From contig JAETOL010000009.1 in assembly GCA_021771755.1 (NCBI GenBank), forward strand, positions 1 through 64,000: a stretch of 64,000 nucleotides of DNA, read 5' to 3'. Made by a program: the position numbers and the translations under genes. This stretch comes from Lachnospiraceae bacterium (lineage in GTDB: Bacteria; Bacillota; Clostridia; Lachnospirales; Lachnospiraceae). Shown in pieces: positions 41,909 to 51,101 of this stretch. The notes beneath the pieces were generated by a model that saw only the letters and a program-made list of their open reading frames with translations, was not told the DNA's origin and searched no databases. Numbering within the stretch: position 1 is the stretch's first letter; the number at the start of each line of letters is the position of its first letter.

Positions 41909-44416
41909 ATGAGTGAATTTCTGAAAGAAAGCCGGGAGTATATCCTGAGTGGATACGAAAAAGTAAAAGCACAGTTTCCCGGTGTATTTGAGGAAACAGA
42001 TAACAAGATCGCAAAGCAGGATGAAGAAACAGCGCTTGCTTTAAAATATCTTTATATGACCATGCCGTGCAGTGATATGGGAAATTATCCTTTTGAGATA
42101 TTTCTTGATTATGCACAGAACAGTGTAAGGGTATGGAAGGAGTCAGAAGGCGCTCGTTCTCTTCCGGAAGAAATTTATCTGAACTATGTATTATATCACC
42201 GGGTAAATGAGGAAGAGATCGCACCGTGCAGAGCTCTGTTTGCGGAAGAAATCGGAAAGTTTATGGAAGAGAACGGAAATGCTTCCCTTCTTTCCGGATG
42301 CGACAGAAAAAAGGCTGCTATTGAGGTTAACTACTGGTGTGCTCAGGAAGCAACCTATCACTGTACAGATGACAGAACTCTTTCCGCTCTTACCGTTTAC
42401 CGGAGAGGAAACGGACGCTGCGGAGAGGAATCCGTATTTACTGTAAATGCCATGAGAAGCATAGGAATTCCTTCCCGTCAGGTGTATGCACCAAAATGGT
42501 CGCACTGTGATGATAACCATGCATGGGTAGAAATCTGGAATGATGGAACATGGTATTTCCTGGGAGCCTGTGAACCTCGTCCTATTCTGAATAAAGGATG
42601 GTTTACCAATGCTTCTTCCAGAGCGATGATGGTTCATTCCCGCTGGTTTGACCAGGCAGAGTCCGGAGAGGAAAAAATCGGAAAAGACGGAATGGTGACC
42701 ATGCTCAATGAGCTTTCTCGTTATGCTGCAGTGACAGAATTTACGGTAAAGGTTGCAGATGAGGATGGCAGACCGGTTTCCGGAGCAGCAATTTCTTTCC
42801 AGGTTCTGAATTATGCAGAACTTTCTCCTGTGGCAGAAGGTGTTACCGGAGAAGACGGAACATGTAGTTTTACCACAGGGCTTGGAAGTCTTGCAGTGCA
42901 GATATCCAGAGACGGACAGTGTGAGTGTGTTTTTGCAGATACCAGAAAGCAGAAACAGATACAGGTGATTTTTGGAAAAAATACGCCGCAGGAAGAATGT
43001 TGGGAAGCTGTTGATATGATCGCACCGGTAGATACTCCGGTGAATACAGATATGCCTTCTCCGAAGCAGACAGCCGAGGGAAATCTCCGCCTGGAAAAGG
43101 CAGCAGCCAGAAGAATGGCCAAAACAGAAAACTGGGTAAATCCGGAATGTGAAAAGTTTCTTCAGGGAAGCTTTACCGGAGAAAATACAGAGGATGAAGA
43201 GGAAAGCCTTTTAAGAGAAGAGCTGCTCAATGTCCTGACGGAAAAAGACCGGACAGACTGCAGGGCAGAGGTGCTGGAGGAGCATCTGCGCTATGCCATG
43301 CCTTATGAGGAAGAACTGGAACATTCTGTTTTTGTAAAGTATGTTCTCAATCCCCGTGTGGATGATGAGGTTCTGATGAAGTACAGAGAAGCTGTGGAAG
43401 AGGCTTTTTCTGAGGAAGAGAAGCTTCGTTTCCGTGAGGATCCTGCATCCATCTGGACAGAAGTGGACGAAAGGATCACCTCACTTCCGGAAAGAGAAAG
43501 AGCAAGCGTGATCACGACACCGGCAGGCTGTCTGAAAACAGCAGTGGGAAGTCCATTGTCAAAGAAAATTCTCTTTGTGGCTATTGCAAGGACGCTGGGA
43601 ATTCCGGCAAGGCTGAATCCGGAAGACCGCTCCATGGAATACAGAGAAAATGGAAAATTTGTTCCTGTGCTTCCGGAGGCAGAAAAGAATTGCTGTGCTG
43701 TGCTGAAGGCAGAGGATGGAACCCAGTGGAAATATTTCCAGAACTGGTCCATGGCAAAGCTTACAAATGGAACCTATACGTCGCTTCGGCTGGGCGGTCT
43801 GGAATGGAACGGAAATTCTATGGAGGCAGAGCTGGAAGCGGGACAATACAGGATCATTACCTCAAATCGTCTTCCTAACGGAAATATGTTTGCCTATGTG
43901 TATCATTTTTCTATGAATGCAGGAGAGAAAAAAGAAATTTCACTGATCCTGCGTCATGCAGATCTGGAAGATATGCTTGAAAATATTGAACTTCCGGAAT
44001 TTCAGCTTCGTAAAGATGAGAACGGAAATGAAACGGTACTGGCTTCTGCGCTTACAGCAGATGGAAAACATATCCTGATGTTCCTGGAAGAAAGCAGAGA
44101 ACCTACCGAGCACATCCTGAATGAGATGATGGAGCAGCCGGAGGAATTCCGGAAAATATGCTCCAGAATCCTGTTTGTGGTGCAGAGTCAGGCTGCTCTG
44201 AAGGATCCGACGATCAGCAAAGCCCTGTCCATGTTCCCTGAGATTCGGGTATATTTTGACTGTTTTGCAGATCATATTGAGCTTCTGGGAAGAAGAATGT
44301 ATGTGGATCATGAAAAACTTCCGCTTATTATCGTAACATCTGAAAAATTAAATGGAATTTATGCCACAAGCGGTTATAATGTAGGTACAGGAGATATGCT
44401 TCTCAGACTGATGTAG
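41909..44416 (+). CDS. Large cytoplasmic transglutaminase-fold protein
   Basis: 835 aa, no signal peptide. Residues about 100-265 form a transglutaminase/papain-like core: GRCGEES with Cys171, AMRSIGIPSRQVYAP, and NHAWVEIW with His204, then WYFLGACEP where the usual aspartate would follow. Residues 275-355 look like a carboxypeptidase-regulatory beta-sandwich (VADEDGRPVSGAAISF). Residues 500-620 hold a second, less conserved transglutaminase-like segment (AGCLKTAVGSPLSKKILFVAIARTLGIPARL, Cys541). The last 130 residues look thioredoxin-like without a CxxC. ATG 41909 follows AAAGGAAAG. The fold includes protein cross-linkers, proteases and peptide:N-glycanase; the operon favours action on imported glycopeptides (inference). 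Confidence 0.75.
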   Translation: MSEFLKESREYILSGYEKVKAQFPGVFEETDNKIAKQDEETALALKYLYMTMPCSDMGNYPFEIFLDYAQNSVRVWKESEGARSLPEEIYLNYVLYHRVNEEEIAPCRALFAEEIGKFMEENGNASLLSGCDRKKAAIEVNYWCAQEATYHCTDDRTLSALTVYRRGNGRCGEESVFTVNAMRSIGIPSRQVYAPKWSHCDDNHAWVEIWNDGTWYFLGACEPRPILNKGWFTNASSRAMMVHSRWFDQAESGEEKIGKDGMVTMLNELSRYAAVTEFTVKVADEDGRPVSGAAISFQVLNYAELSPVAEGVTGEDGTCSFTTGLGSLAVQISRDGQCECVFADTRKQKQIQVIFGKNTPQEECWEAVDMIAPVDTPVNTDMPSPKQTAEGNLRLEKAAARRMAKTENWVNPECEKFLQGSFTGENTEDEEESLLREELLNVLTEKDRTDCRAEVLEEHLRYAMPYEEELEHSVFVKYVLNPRVDDEVLMKYREAVEEAFSEEEKLRFREDPASIWTEVDERITSLPERERASVITTPAGCLKTAVGSPLSKKILFVAIARTLGIPARLNPEDRSMEYRENGKFVPVLPEAEKNCCAVLKAEDGTQWKYFQNWSMAKLTNGTYTSLRLGGLEWNGNSMEAELEAGQYRIITSNRLPNGNMFAYVYHFSMNAGEKKEISLILRHADLEDMLENIELPEFQLRKDENGNETVLASALTADGKHILMFLEESREPTEHILNEMMEQPEEFRKICSRILFVVQSQAALKDPTISKALSMFPEIRVYFDCFADHIELLGRRMYVDHEKLPLIIVTSEKLNGIYATSGYNVGTGDMLLRLM

Positions 44417-44460
44417 GAAGCTGTCCTGAAAATAAAACATAATTAAAGGAGGTTTTTTCA

Positions 44461-45192
44461 ATGAAATTTTATTGTGGAGAAGATTACAAGGCAATGAGCC
44501 GTATCGCAGCGAATATTATTTCCGCTCAGATCATCATGAAACCGGACTGTGTTCTGGGACTTGCTACAGGTTCTTCACCGGAGGGAACTTATGCACAGCT
44601 GGTAGAATGGTACAAAAAAGGCGATCTTGATTTCTCACAGGTAACCAGTGTAAACCTTGACGAATATAAAGGTCTTTCCGGAGATAATGACCAGAGTTAT
44701 CGTTATTTTATGAACTCTCATCTGTTTGATCATGTAAATATCGATAAGAGCAGAACCTTCGTTCCAAATGGTCTGGAGCCGGACAGCGAAAAAGCATGTC
44801 GTGAGTATGATGAAGTCGTTGCAGCTACAGGTGGAGTTGATCTTCAGCTTCTGGGAATCGGACATAACGGACATATCGGATTCAACGAGCCTGCAAGTGA
44901 ATTCTGCAAAAATACACAGTGTGTAGATCTGACAGAAAGTACAATTGAAGCAAACAAGAGATTCTTTGAAAAAGAAGAGGATGTTCCGCGTCAGGCATAT
45001 ACAATGGGAATCGGAACAATCATGAGAGCAAAGAAGATCCTTCTGGTAGCATCTGGTGAAGGTAAGGCAGACATCATTGCAAAAGCATTTACCGGCCCGA
45101 TCACCCCTGAAGTACCGGCTTCTATCCTTCAGCTTCATAATGATGTGACAGTTGTATGCGACAAAGCAGCAATGAGCAAAATCAAATTATAA
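44461..45192 (+). CDS. nagB: Glucosamine-6-phosphate deaminase
   Basis: A 243-aa enzyme converting GlcN-6-P to fructose-6-P and ammonia. Family segments: VLGLATGSSPEGTYAQLVEWYKKGDLDF, NLDEYKGLSGDNDQSYRYFMNSHLF, and the active-site LGIGHNGHIGFNEPASEF. AAAGGAGG precedes the ATG. As last gene of the cluster it indicates that amino sugars, probably GlcNAc, come from the substrate. No nagA deacetylase is in the window, so that step must be encoded elsewhere. Confidence 0.95.
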   Translation: MKFYCGEDYKAMSRIAANIISAQIIMKPDCVLGLATGSSPEGTYAQLVEWYKKGDLDFSQVTSVNLDEYKGLSGDNDQSYRYFMNSHLFDHVNIDKSRTFVPNGLEPDSEKACREYDEVVAATGGVDLQLLGIGHNGHIGFNEPASEFCKNTQCVDLTESTIEANKRFFEKEEDVPRQAYTMGIGTIMRAKKILLVASGEGKADIIAKAFTGPITPEVPASILQLHNDVTVVCDKAAMSKIKL

Positions 45193-45228
45193 ATATTTTG
45201 TAAAAAATGTTAAGAAAAAACTGGCATG

Positions 45229-45258
45229 ATGACATCTGCCCTGGATTAATGGTATAAT
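45229..45258 (+). promoter_or_regulatory. Predicted promoter of the decarboxylase-holB-rsmI operon
   Basis: ATGACA (45229-45234), an 18-base spacer, and a perfect TATAAT (45253-45258). Confidence 0.6.
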
Positions 45259-45287
45259 ATCCTCATTTAAGAAATGAGAGGAAATCT

Positions 45288-46760
45288 ATGGACAGATTAC
45301 ATAAAAAACTGGAAGAGTATGGGAAATCTGATTTCTATCCCTTTCACATGCCGGGACATAAGAGAAATCCCCTGTCTGTGGCAGGGGATTTTCCTGTACA
45401 GAAAGATATTACGGAAATTGCAGGCTTTGATAATCTTCATCATCCTGTGGATATACTGAAAACAGCGCAGGAGGAAGCTGCCCGCCTTTATGGAGTAAAA
45501 GAGAGCTTTTACTGTATCAATGGAAGCACAGGAGCAATTCTGGCAGCTGTTTCTGCCTCTGTAAAAAGGAATGGTCACATCCTGATAGCCAGAAACTGTC
45601 ATAAGGCAGTTTATCATGCTGCATATCTGAGGGAATTGAAGGTGACCTGTATTTATCCACACGAGGATTCAGAGTTGGGGATAAACGGAGGAATTTCTCC
45701 GCAGCGTGTGGAAAGATGCCTCTCTGACAATCCGGAAATTGAAGCAGTGCTGATCACTTCCCCCACTTATGATGGAATTGTATCAGATATTAAAAAAATT
45801 GCAGAAATTACACATAAATATCAGATTCCGTTGATTGTTGATGAGGCTCATGGCGCACACTTTCATTTTTCGGAATATTTTCCAGTATCGGCAGCAGAAC
45901 TTGGAGCAGATATTGTGATACACAGTCTCCACAAAACGCTTCCCTCTATGACTCAGACGTCCTTGATTCATTTATGCAGTGACAGGGTATCCAGAGAACT
46001 GTTCGTCCGGTTCCTGGGAATTTATCAGACAAGCAGTCCTTCGTATGTGCTTATGGCATCTATGGATGCATGCCTGGATCAATTAAAGGAGGATGGAGAC
46101 CGGATGTTCTCTGAATATATCAGGAACCTGGAACGAACAAGGGAACGTTTGGGAAAATGCCGTTATATCCGTCTGGAAAATACAGTCCCTGATCCTGCTA
46201 TGGGGATTTATGACGTGGACAGATCAAAGCTGATTTTTTCAACAGTACACAGTACTTTGAATGGAAAACAGCTTACAGAAATTCTGAGATCAGAATTTCA
46301 TCTGGAGATGGAAATGGAGGCAGAGAGCTATACGCTTGCGCTGACTTCGGTCGGTGACAGAGAAGAAGGATTTGAGCGGCTTTGCAGTGCTATTGAAGAA
46401 ATTGACAGACAGGAATCGTTAAAATATACAGAGAATATAGAAGTACAGGAAAAAAACAAATATCAGGAATTGAACCAGATCATGAAGATATCGCAGGCAA
46501 TGGATGCTCTTACGGAAAGAATTCCCCTGGAAGAAAGTATTGGAAGGGTATCCGCAGAGTTTGCATATCTATATCCGCCAGGGATTCCCCTTCTGGTTCC
46601 GGGAGAGCAGATTACTGGACTTTTGATAAAAAATATGAGAAGATACGTGGAACAGGGCTTTGATCTTCAGGGACTCAGCGACGTAACAAATGGTTCTGTT
46701 CTGATTGTCGCTAATGAAATGAGAGAAGCCTCGCTGAAAAAAACAGAGAGGGCGGTTTAA
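45288..46760 (+). CDS. Orn/Lys/Arg decarboxylase family PLP enzyme (YaaO-like)
   Basis: A 490-aa fold-type I PLP enzyme of the ornithine/lysine/arginine decarboxylase family, of the short form lacking the wing domain. It has FHMPGHKRNP near the start, FYCINGSTGAILAAVSA, ITSPTYDGIVSDI, VDEAHGAHFHFS and the PLP lysine in HSLHKTLPSMTQTS. The position next to a nucleotide kinase, holB and ricT matches B. subtilis yaaO. The substrate cannot be fixed from sequence; arginine or lysine are likeliest. Confidence 0.88.
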   Translation: MDRLHKKLEEYGKSDFYPFHMPGHKRNPLSVAGDFPVQKDITEIAGFDNLHHPVDILKTAQEEAARLYGVKESFYCINGSTGAILAAVSASVKRNGHILIARNCHKAVYHAAYLRELKVTCIYPHEDSELGINGGISPQRVERCLSDNPEIEAVLITSPTYDGIVSDIKKIAEITHKYQIPLIVDEAHGAHFHFSEYFPVSAAELGADIVIHSLHKTLPSMTQTSLIHLCSDRVSRELFVRFLGIYQTSSPSYVLMASMDACLDQLKEDGDRMFSEYIRNLERTRERLGKCRYIRLENTVPDPAMGIYDVDRSKLIFSTVHSTLNGKQLTEILRSEFHLEMEMEAESYTLALTSVGDREEGFERLCSAIEEIDRQESLKYTENIEVQEKNKYQELNQIMKISQAMDALTERIPLEESIGRVSAEFAYLYPPGIPLLVPGEQITGLLIKNMRRYVEQGFDLQGLSDVTNGSVLIVANEMREASLKKTERAV

Positions 46761-46771
46761 AGTAACATACA

Positions 46772-47359
46772 ATGGGAAAAATATTTTATATTATGGGAAA
46801 GAGCGCTTCCGGAAAGGACAGGATCTATTCTATTCTTTCCAACAGGGAGGATCTGAAACTGAAAAAAATGGTTCTTTATACAACAAGGCCCATTCGTGCA
46901 GGAGAAGAGAACGGAAAAGAGTATTTTTTTACAGATGAACACCAGCTGGATGCATTCAGGAACAGCGGAAAGCTGATTGAATCCCGGTCTTACAATACAG
47001 TACATGGTGTATGGACTTATTTTACAGCAGATGACGGACAGATCAGACCGGATGGTGCAGATTACTTAGGAATCGGGACACTGGAATCCTACAAAAAAAT
47101 GAAAGGATATTATGGAGAAAGCAGGGTATGCCCCATTTATATCCAGGTAGAAGACGGAGAACGTCTCCAAAGGGCGCTTCTTCGGGAAAAACAGCAGGAA
47201 GATCCGAAATATGCAGAACTGTGCAGGAGATTTCTGGCAGATCAGGATGATTTTTCTGAGGAAAAGATCCAGGAAGCAGATATTCCTGTAAGATTTGAAA
47301 ATGACGATCTGGACAGATGTGTTGAAAAAATCATAAAATATATAAAATCCACGACATAA
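46772..47359 (+). CDS. Guanylate-kinase-like P-loop kinase
   Basis: A 195-aa P-loop kinase resembling GMP kinase: MGKIFYIMGKSASGKDRIYSIL (Walker A), VLYTTRPIRAGEENGKEYFF (the TTRPxRxGExxGxxYxF GMP-binding motif) and a helical C-terminus. It differs from canonical Gmk in lacking the usual GYHF/DYLL GMP-base segment in recognisable form, and in its GKDR instead of GKST/GKGT. In B. subtilis this position is held by tmk (thymidylate kinase). No clear ribosome site precedes the ATG, which is 11 bases after the decarboxylase stop. Confidence 0.75.
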   Translation: MGKIFYIMGKSASGKDRIYSILSNREDLKLKKMVLYTTRPIRAGEENGKEYFFTDEHQLDAFRNSGKLIESRSYNTVHGVWTYFTADDGQIRPDGADYLGIGTLESYKKMKGYYGESRVCPIYIQVEDGERLQRALLREKQQEDPKYAELCRRFLADQDDFSEEKIQEADIPVRFENDDLDRCVEKIIKYIKSTT

Positions 47360-47457
47360 GCAAAAATAGTTTTTATTAACAAACAAAGTATGATATAATA
47401 AGACTTATCTAGAAAACAAGCTAAGACCTGTTTAATAACAAAGTGAGGTGATTCTGA

Positions 47458-48447
47458 ATGGTTGGTTTTAACGATATTATTGGGCACGAGGAGATTATAA
47501 GACATTTAAAAAATGCCATTAAGACGGGAAAGGTTTCCCATTCTTATATTTTTACAGGGAGACCGGGATCAGGAAAAAAACTTCTTGCAACCACATATGC
47601 AATGACTCTTCAGTGTGAAAAAGGTGGTACAGAACCCTGTCAGAAATGTGACTCCTGCAAAAAGGCCATGGGAAAGAATCATCCGGATATTATTATGGTC
47701 AATCATGAAAAACCTGGGATCATCAGTATTGATGAGATCAGGGAGCAGGTGATCTATGATGTGGCAGTGAAGCCGTATTGCAGTCAGTATAAGATATACA
47801 TCATTCCAGATGCGCATATGATGACCGTACAGGCTCAGAATGCACTGCTTAAGACAATAGAGGAACCGCCAGAATATGCAGTGATCATGCTTTTGACAAG
47901 CAATGTGGATGCACTGCTGCCGACTATCCAGTCCAGATGTGTACGTCTGGATCTGAAGGTGGTGGATGACAGCCTTGTGAAACAGTATCTGATGGAACGC
48001 CTTCATGTTCCGGACTATCAGGCTGAGATTGATGCATCTTTTGCACAGGGAAGTATAGGAATCGCCAAAGAAGCTGCTACTTCAGAAGAGTTTTCCACCA
48101 TTACCCGGAGTGCTCTGAAAATCCTGAAAAATGCGGACTCTATGGAGGTTTACGAACTTGCTGATGAGATCAAACTGCTTTCGGCAGAAAAACAGAATAT
48201 CGGAGATTATCTGGATATTTTCCAGTTCTGGTTCAGAGATGTCCTGATGTTCAAGGCTACCAGGGAAATCGATAATCTGGTGTTTAAACAGGAAATCAAT
48301 TATATTAAGGAACAGGCAAGTCAGCGCTCTTATGAAAATCTGGAAAAGATCCTGGAGGCGCTGGAAAAAACTAAAGTACGTCTTCGTGCCAACGTAAACT
48401 TTGAGCTCGCACTGGAGCTTTTGTTCCTGACGATCAGGGAGAGATAG
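47458..48447 (+). CDS. holB: DNA polymerase III delta' subunit
   Basis: A 329-aa clamp-loader subunit. It has FNDIIGHEEIIRHLKNAI, the P-loop GRPGSGKKLLA (a lysine replaces the usual T, as expected of a non-hydrolysing delta'), the zinc-binding cysteines in CEKGGTEPCQKCDSCKK, and the SRC motif (QSRC) of the arginine finger. It loads the DnaN clamp together with DnaX and delta. GAGGTG lies before the ATG. A TATAAT at 47392-47397 may be a separate promoter. Confidence 0.92.
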   Translation: MVGFNDIIGHEEIIRHLKNAIKTGKVSHSYIFTGRPGSGKKLLATTYAMTLQCEKGGTEPCQKCDSCKKAMGKNHPDIIMVNHEKPGIISIDEIREQVIYDVAVKPYCSQYKIYIIPDAHMMTVQAQNALLKTIEEPPEYAVIMLLTSNVDALLPTIQSRCVRLDLKVVDDSLVKQYLMERLHVPDYQAEIDASFAQGSIGIAKEAATSEEFSTITRSALKILKNADSMEVYELADEIKLLSAEKQNIGDYLDIFQFWFRDVLMFKATREIDNLVFKQEINYIKEQASQRSYENLEKILEALEKTKVRLRANVNFELALELLFLTIRER

Positions 48448-48448
48448 A

Positions 48449-49351
48449 ATGACAAAAGTAGTAGGTATCAGATTCCGAAATGTCGGAAAAATATATTATT
48501 TTAACCCAAAGGGATACAAGATGAAAGTCGGCGATCATGTGATCGTTGAGACAGCAAGGGGCGTTGAATTCGGCCGTGTGGTCCTGGGACCAAAGGATAT
48601 AGAGGAAGATGAAGTGATCCATCCACTGAAGGAAGTGCTCCGTGTTGCAACTCCGGCAGATGAGGAAAGAGAAAGACAGAACAGAGAAAAAGAAAAGGAA
48701 GCCTTTAAAATCTGTCAGAAAAAGATCCGTGATCATGGGCTGGATATGAAACTGATCGATGCGGAGTATACTTTTGATAATAATAAAGTGCTGTTTTATT
48801 TTACTGCAGATGGAAGAATTGATTTCCGTCAGCTGGTAAAGGATCTGGCAGCAATCTTTAAAACCAGAATAGAGCTTCGGCAGATCGGTGTACGTGATGA
48901 GACAAAGATCCTTGGAGGAATCGGAATCTGCGGCAGATGTCTCTGCTGCCATACCTATCTTTCAGAATTTGCACCGGTATCTATCAAAATGGCGAAAGAA
49001 CAGAATCTTTCCCTGAACCAGACCAAGATATCCGGTGTCTGCGGAAGACTGATGTGCTGTCTGAAGAACGAGCAGGAAACCTATGAGGAACTGAACAAGA
49101 AACTTCCGGGAACAGGAGATACAGTTACTCTTCCGGATGGACTTCAGGGAACTGTTCACAGTGTAAACGTACTGAGACAGCTGGTAAAAGTTATTGTTGA
49201 AGTCAATGATGAGAAGGAAATCCAGGAATATCCGGTAGGAGAACTGAAATTCCGTCCCAGAAAGAAAAAGATCAAAATTTCCGAAAAGGAAATGAAGGAA
49301 CTAGAAAAACTTCAGGATAAAGAGGGAGATTCCAGATCTCATGGAAAATAA
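48449..49351 (+). CDS. ricT: PSP1-domain protein RicT (YaaT)
   Basis: A 300-aa protein of the PSP1 family: VVGIRFRNVGKIYYFNPKGYKMKVGDHVIVETARGVEFGRVV, and two cysteine-rich segments (GICGRCLCCHTYL and GVCGRLMCCLKNEQ) that in B. subtilis help hold 4Fe-4S clusters of the RicA-RicF-RicT complex. That complex aids RNase Y in RNA processing and affects sporulation and competence. It begins 1 base after the holB stop, as in Bacillus. Confidence 0.93.
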   Translation: MTKVVGIRFRNVGKIYYFNPKGYKMKVGDHVIVETARGVEFGRVVLGPKDIEEDEVIHPLKEVLRVATPADEERERQNREKEKEAFKICQKKIRDHGLDMKLIDAEYTFDNNKVLFYFTADGRIDFRQLVKDLAAIFKTRIELRQIGVRDETKILGGIGICGRCLCCHTYLSEFAPVSIKMAKEQNLSLNQTKISGVCGRLMCCLKNEQETYEELNKKLPGTGDTVTLPDGLQGTVHSVNVLRQLVKVIVEVNDEKEIQEYPVGELKFRPRKKKIKISEKEMKELEKLQDKEGDSRSHGK

Positions 49352-50099
49352 ACTGCGTGACAGTCTTGTGAAGCCGGGAGAGCGGGCGGATGATCTTCAG
49401 AATGGTTATCATGTGATCCAGAGTCCGGAGAAATTCTGTTTTGGAATGGATGCCGTTCTTTTATCCGGTTTTGCAAAAATAAAAAAAGGCCAGCGTGTTC
49501 TGGATATGGGAACCGGAACCGGGATCATCCCCATTCTTCTTAGAGCGAAAACACCGGGAGAGCATTTTACCGGGCTTGAGATTCAGAAGGAATGTGCGGA
49601 AATGGCACGACGAAGTGTGGCCTATAATGATCTGGAAAAGGACATTGACATTGTCTGCGGAGATATTAAAGAGGCTGCTGAGATTTTCGGGGCAGCTTCT
49701 TTTCATGCAGTCACATGCAATCCGCCCTATATGATTGGTCAGCATGGCCTTCAGAATCCGCATATGCCAAAAGCCATAGCCAGACATGAAATTCTCTGTA
49801 CACTGGAGGATGTGGTAAGCCAGACATCCCGGGTATTAAAGGATCGGGGACATTTTTATATGGTACATCGTCCTTTCCGGCTGGCAGAGATCTTCCAGGT
49901 ACTTACAAAATATAAGCTGGAGCCAAAGAGGATGCAGCTGGTATATCCTTTTGTTGACAGGGAACCGAATATGGTTCTGATCGAAGCTCTGAAAGGCGGA
50001 AATTCCAGGATCACGGTGGAGCGTCCACTGATCGTTTATGAAAAGCCAGGCGTATATACAGAGGAGATATTAAAAATATACGGACCGTCAGGTGCGTAA
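49341..50099 (+). CDS. tRNA (adenine37-N6)-methyltransferase-like protein (TrmN6/YabB)
   Basis: A 252-aa SAM-dependent methyltransferase. Visible are VIQSPEKFCFGMDAVLLSGFA, the SAM-binding VLDMGTGTGIIPILL, and the catalytic NPPYM motif at about residue 131. It is the YabB family, which in E. coli (TrmN6) methylates A37 of tRNA1(Val). It overlaps the ricT end by 11 bases; AGAGGGAG inside ricT is its ribosome site. Confidence 0.88.
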   Translation: MENKLRDSLVKPGERADDLQNGYHVIQSPEKFCFGMDAVLLSGFAKIKKGQRVLDMGTGTGIIPILLRAKTPGEHFTGLEIQKECAEMARRSVAYNDLEKDIDIVCGDIKEAAEIFGAASFHAVTCNPPYMIGQHGLQNPHMPKAIARHEILCTLEDVVSQTSRVLKDRGHFYMVHRPFRLAEIFQVLTKYKLEPKRMQLVYPFVDREPNMVLIEALKGGNSRITVERPLIVYEKPGVYTEEILKIYGPSGA

Positions 50100-50156
50100 A
50101 TGTCAAAAAATGAATCCGATACTTCGGATATGGACTGCTGTGTGAAAGGAGAGATT

Positions 50157-51005
50157 ATGAGCGGAAAATTATATTTATGTGCAACGCCCATCGGAAATCT
50201 GGAGGATATTACGCTCAGAGTTCTCCGGACACTGAAAGATGTGGATCTTATTGCGGCTGAGGATACCAGAAACAGTATTAAGCTTCTGAATCATTTTGAC
50301 ATAAAAACACCAATGACCAGCTACCATGAATATAACAAGATAGAGAAGGCATATACCCTTATCGAAAAAATGAACAGCGGCATGAATATTGCGCTTATCA
50401 CAGATGCAGGGACACCGGGAATCTCGGATCCGGGAGAAGAACTGGCTGCTATGTGTTATGAGGCAGGAATCGAGGTAACTTCCCTTCCGGGTCCGGCAGC
50501 GTGCATTACTGCTCTGACTTTATCCGGACTTCCCACCAGGAGATTTGCTTTTGAGGCTTTTCTTCCCATGGATAAAAAAGAGCGCAGGGAGATTCTCCAG
50601 GAGCTTGTAGATGAAACAAGAACCATTATTATTTATGAAGCTCCTCATAAGCTGGTAAAAACCCTGAAAGATCTTCGGGAGACTCTTGGAAACCGCAGGA
50701 TGACACTTTGTCGGGAGCTGACGAAAAAGCACGAGACGGCATTCCGCACGACCATAGATGAGCTGATCGCTCATTATGAGAATGAGAAGCCTCTTGGAGA
50801 GTGCGTGATGGTCATCGAAGGAAAAAGCCGCCAGGAACTGAAAGAAGAGGCAGCAGCTTCCTGGGAGGAGATCACAATAGAAGAGCATATGGAAATCTAT
50901 GAGAGTAAGGGACTTTCCTGGAAGGAAGCCATGAAACAGGTGGCAAAGGACCGGGGAGTGAGCAAGAGAGATGTGTATCAGTATCTGGTAAATATAGAAA
51001 AATAG
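50157..51005 (+). CDS. rsmI: 16S rRNA 2'-O-ribose C1402 methyltransferase RsmI
   Basis: A 282-aa tetrapyrrole-methylase-fold enzyme that methylates the ribose of C1402. The start GKLYLCATPIGNLEDITLRVLRTLKDVDLIAAEDTRNS is diagnostic, followed by LITDAGTPGISDPG, LPGPAACITALTLSGLPTRRFAFEAFLP and IIYEAPHKL. The C-terminal RsmI HTH segment (SWKEAMKQVAKDRGVSKRDVYQYL) is complete. ATG 50157 has AAAGGAGAG; the in-frame start at 50100 adds unrelated residues. Confidence 0.96.
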   Translation: MSGKLYLCATPIGNLEDITLRVLRTLKDVDLIAAEDTRNSIKLLNHFDIKTPMTSYHEYNKIEKAYTLIEKMNSGMNIALITDAGTPGISDPGEELAAMCYEAGIEVTSLPGPAACITALTLSGLPTRRFAFEAFLPMDKKERREILQELVDETRTIIIYEAPHKLVKTLKDLRETLGNRRMTLCRELTKKHETAFRTTIDELIAHYENEKPLGECVMVIEGKSRQELKEEAAASWEEITIEEHMEIYESKGLSWKEAMKQVAKDRGVSKRDVYQYLVNIEK

Positions 51006-51026
51006 TTTCATAAGTGTATAAAGATT

Positions 51027-51057
51027 AAAAGCTCGCTGGAATATCCAGCGGGCTTTT
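51027..51057 (+). terminator. Rho-independent terminator after rsmI
   Basis: AAAAGCTCGCTGGA pairs with TCCAGCGGGCTTTT around a 3-base loop. It marks the left border of the AT-rich island. Confidence 0.9.
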
Positions 51058-51101
51058 GAATATATTGGATGAGTTTATTAGTATCTTAAAAACATAAAGA
51101 A

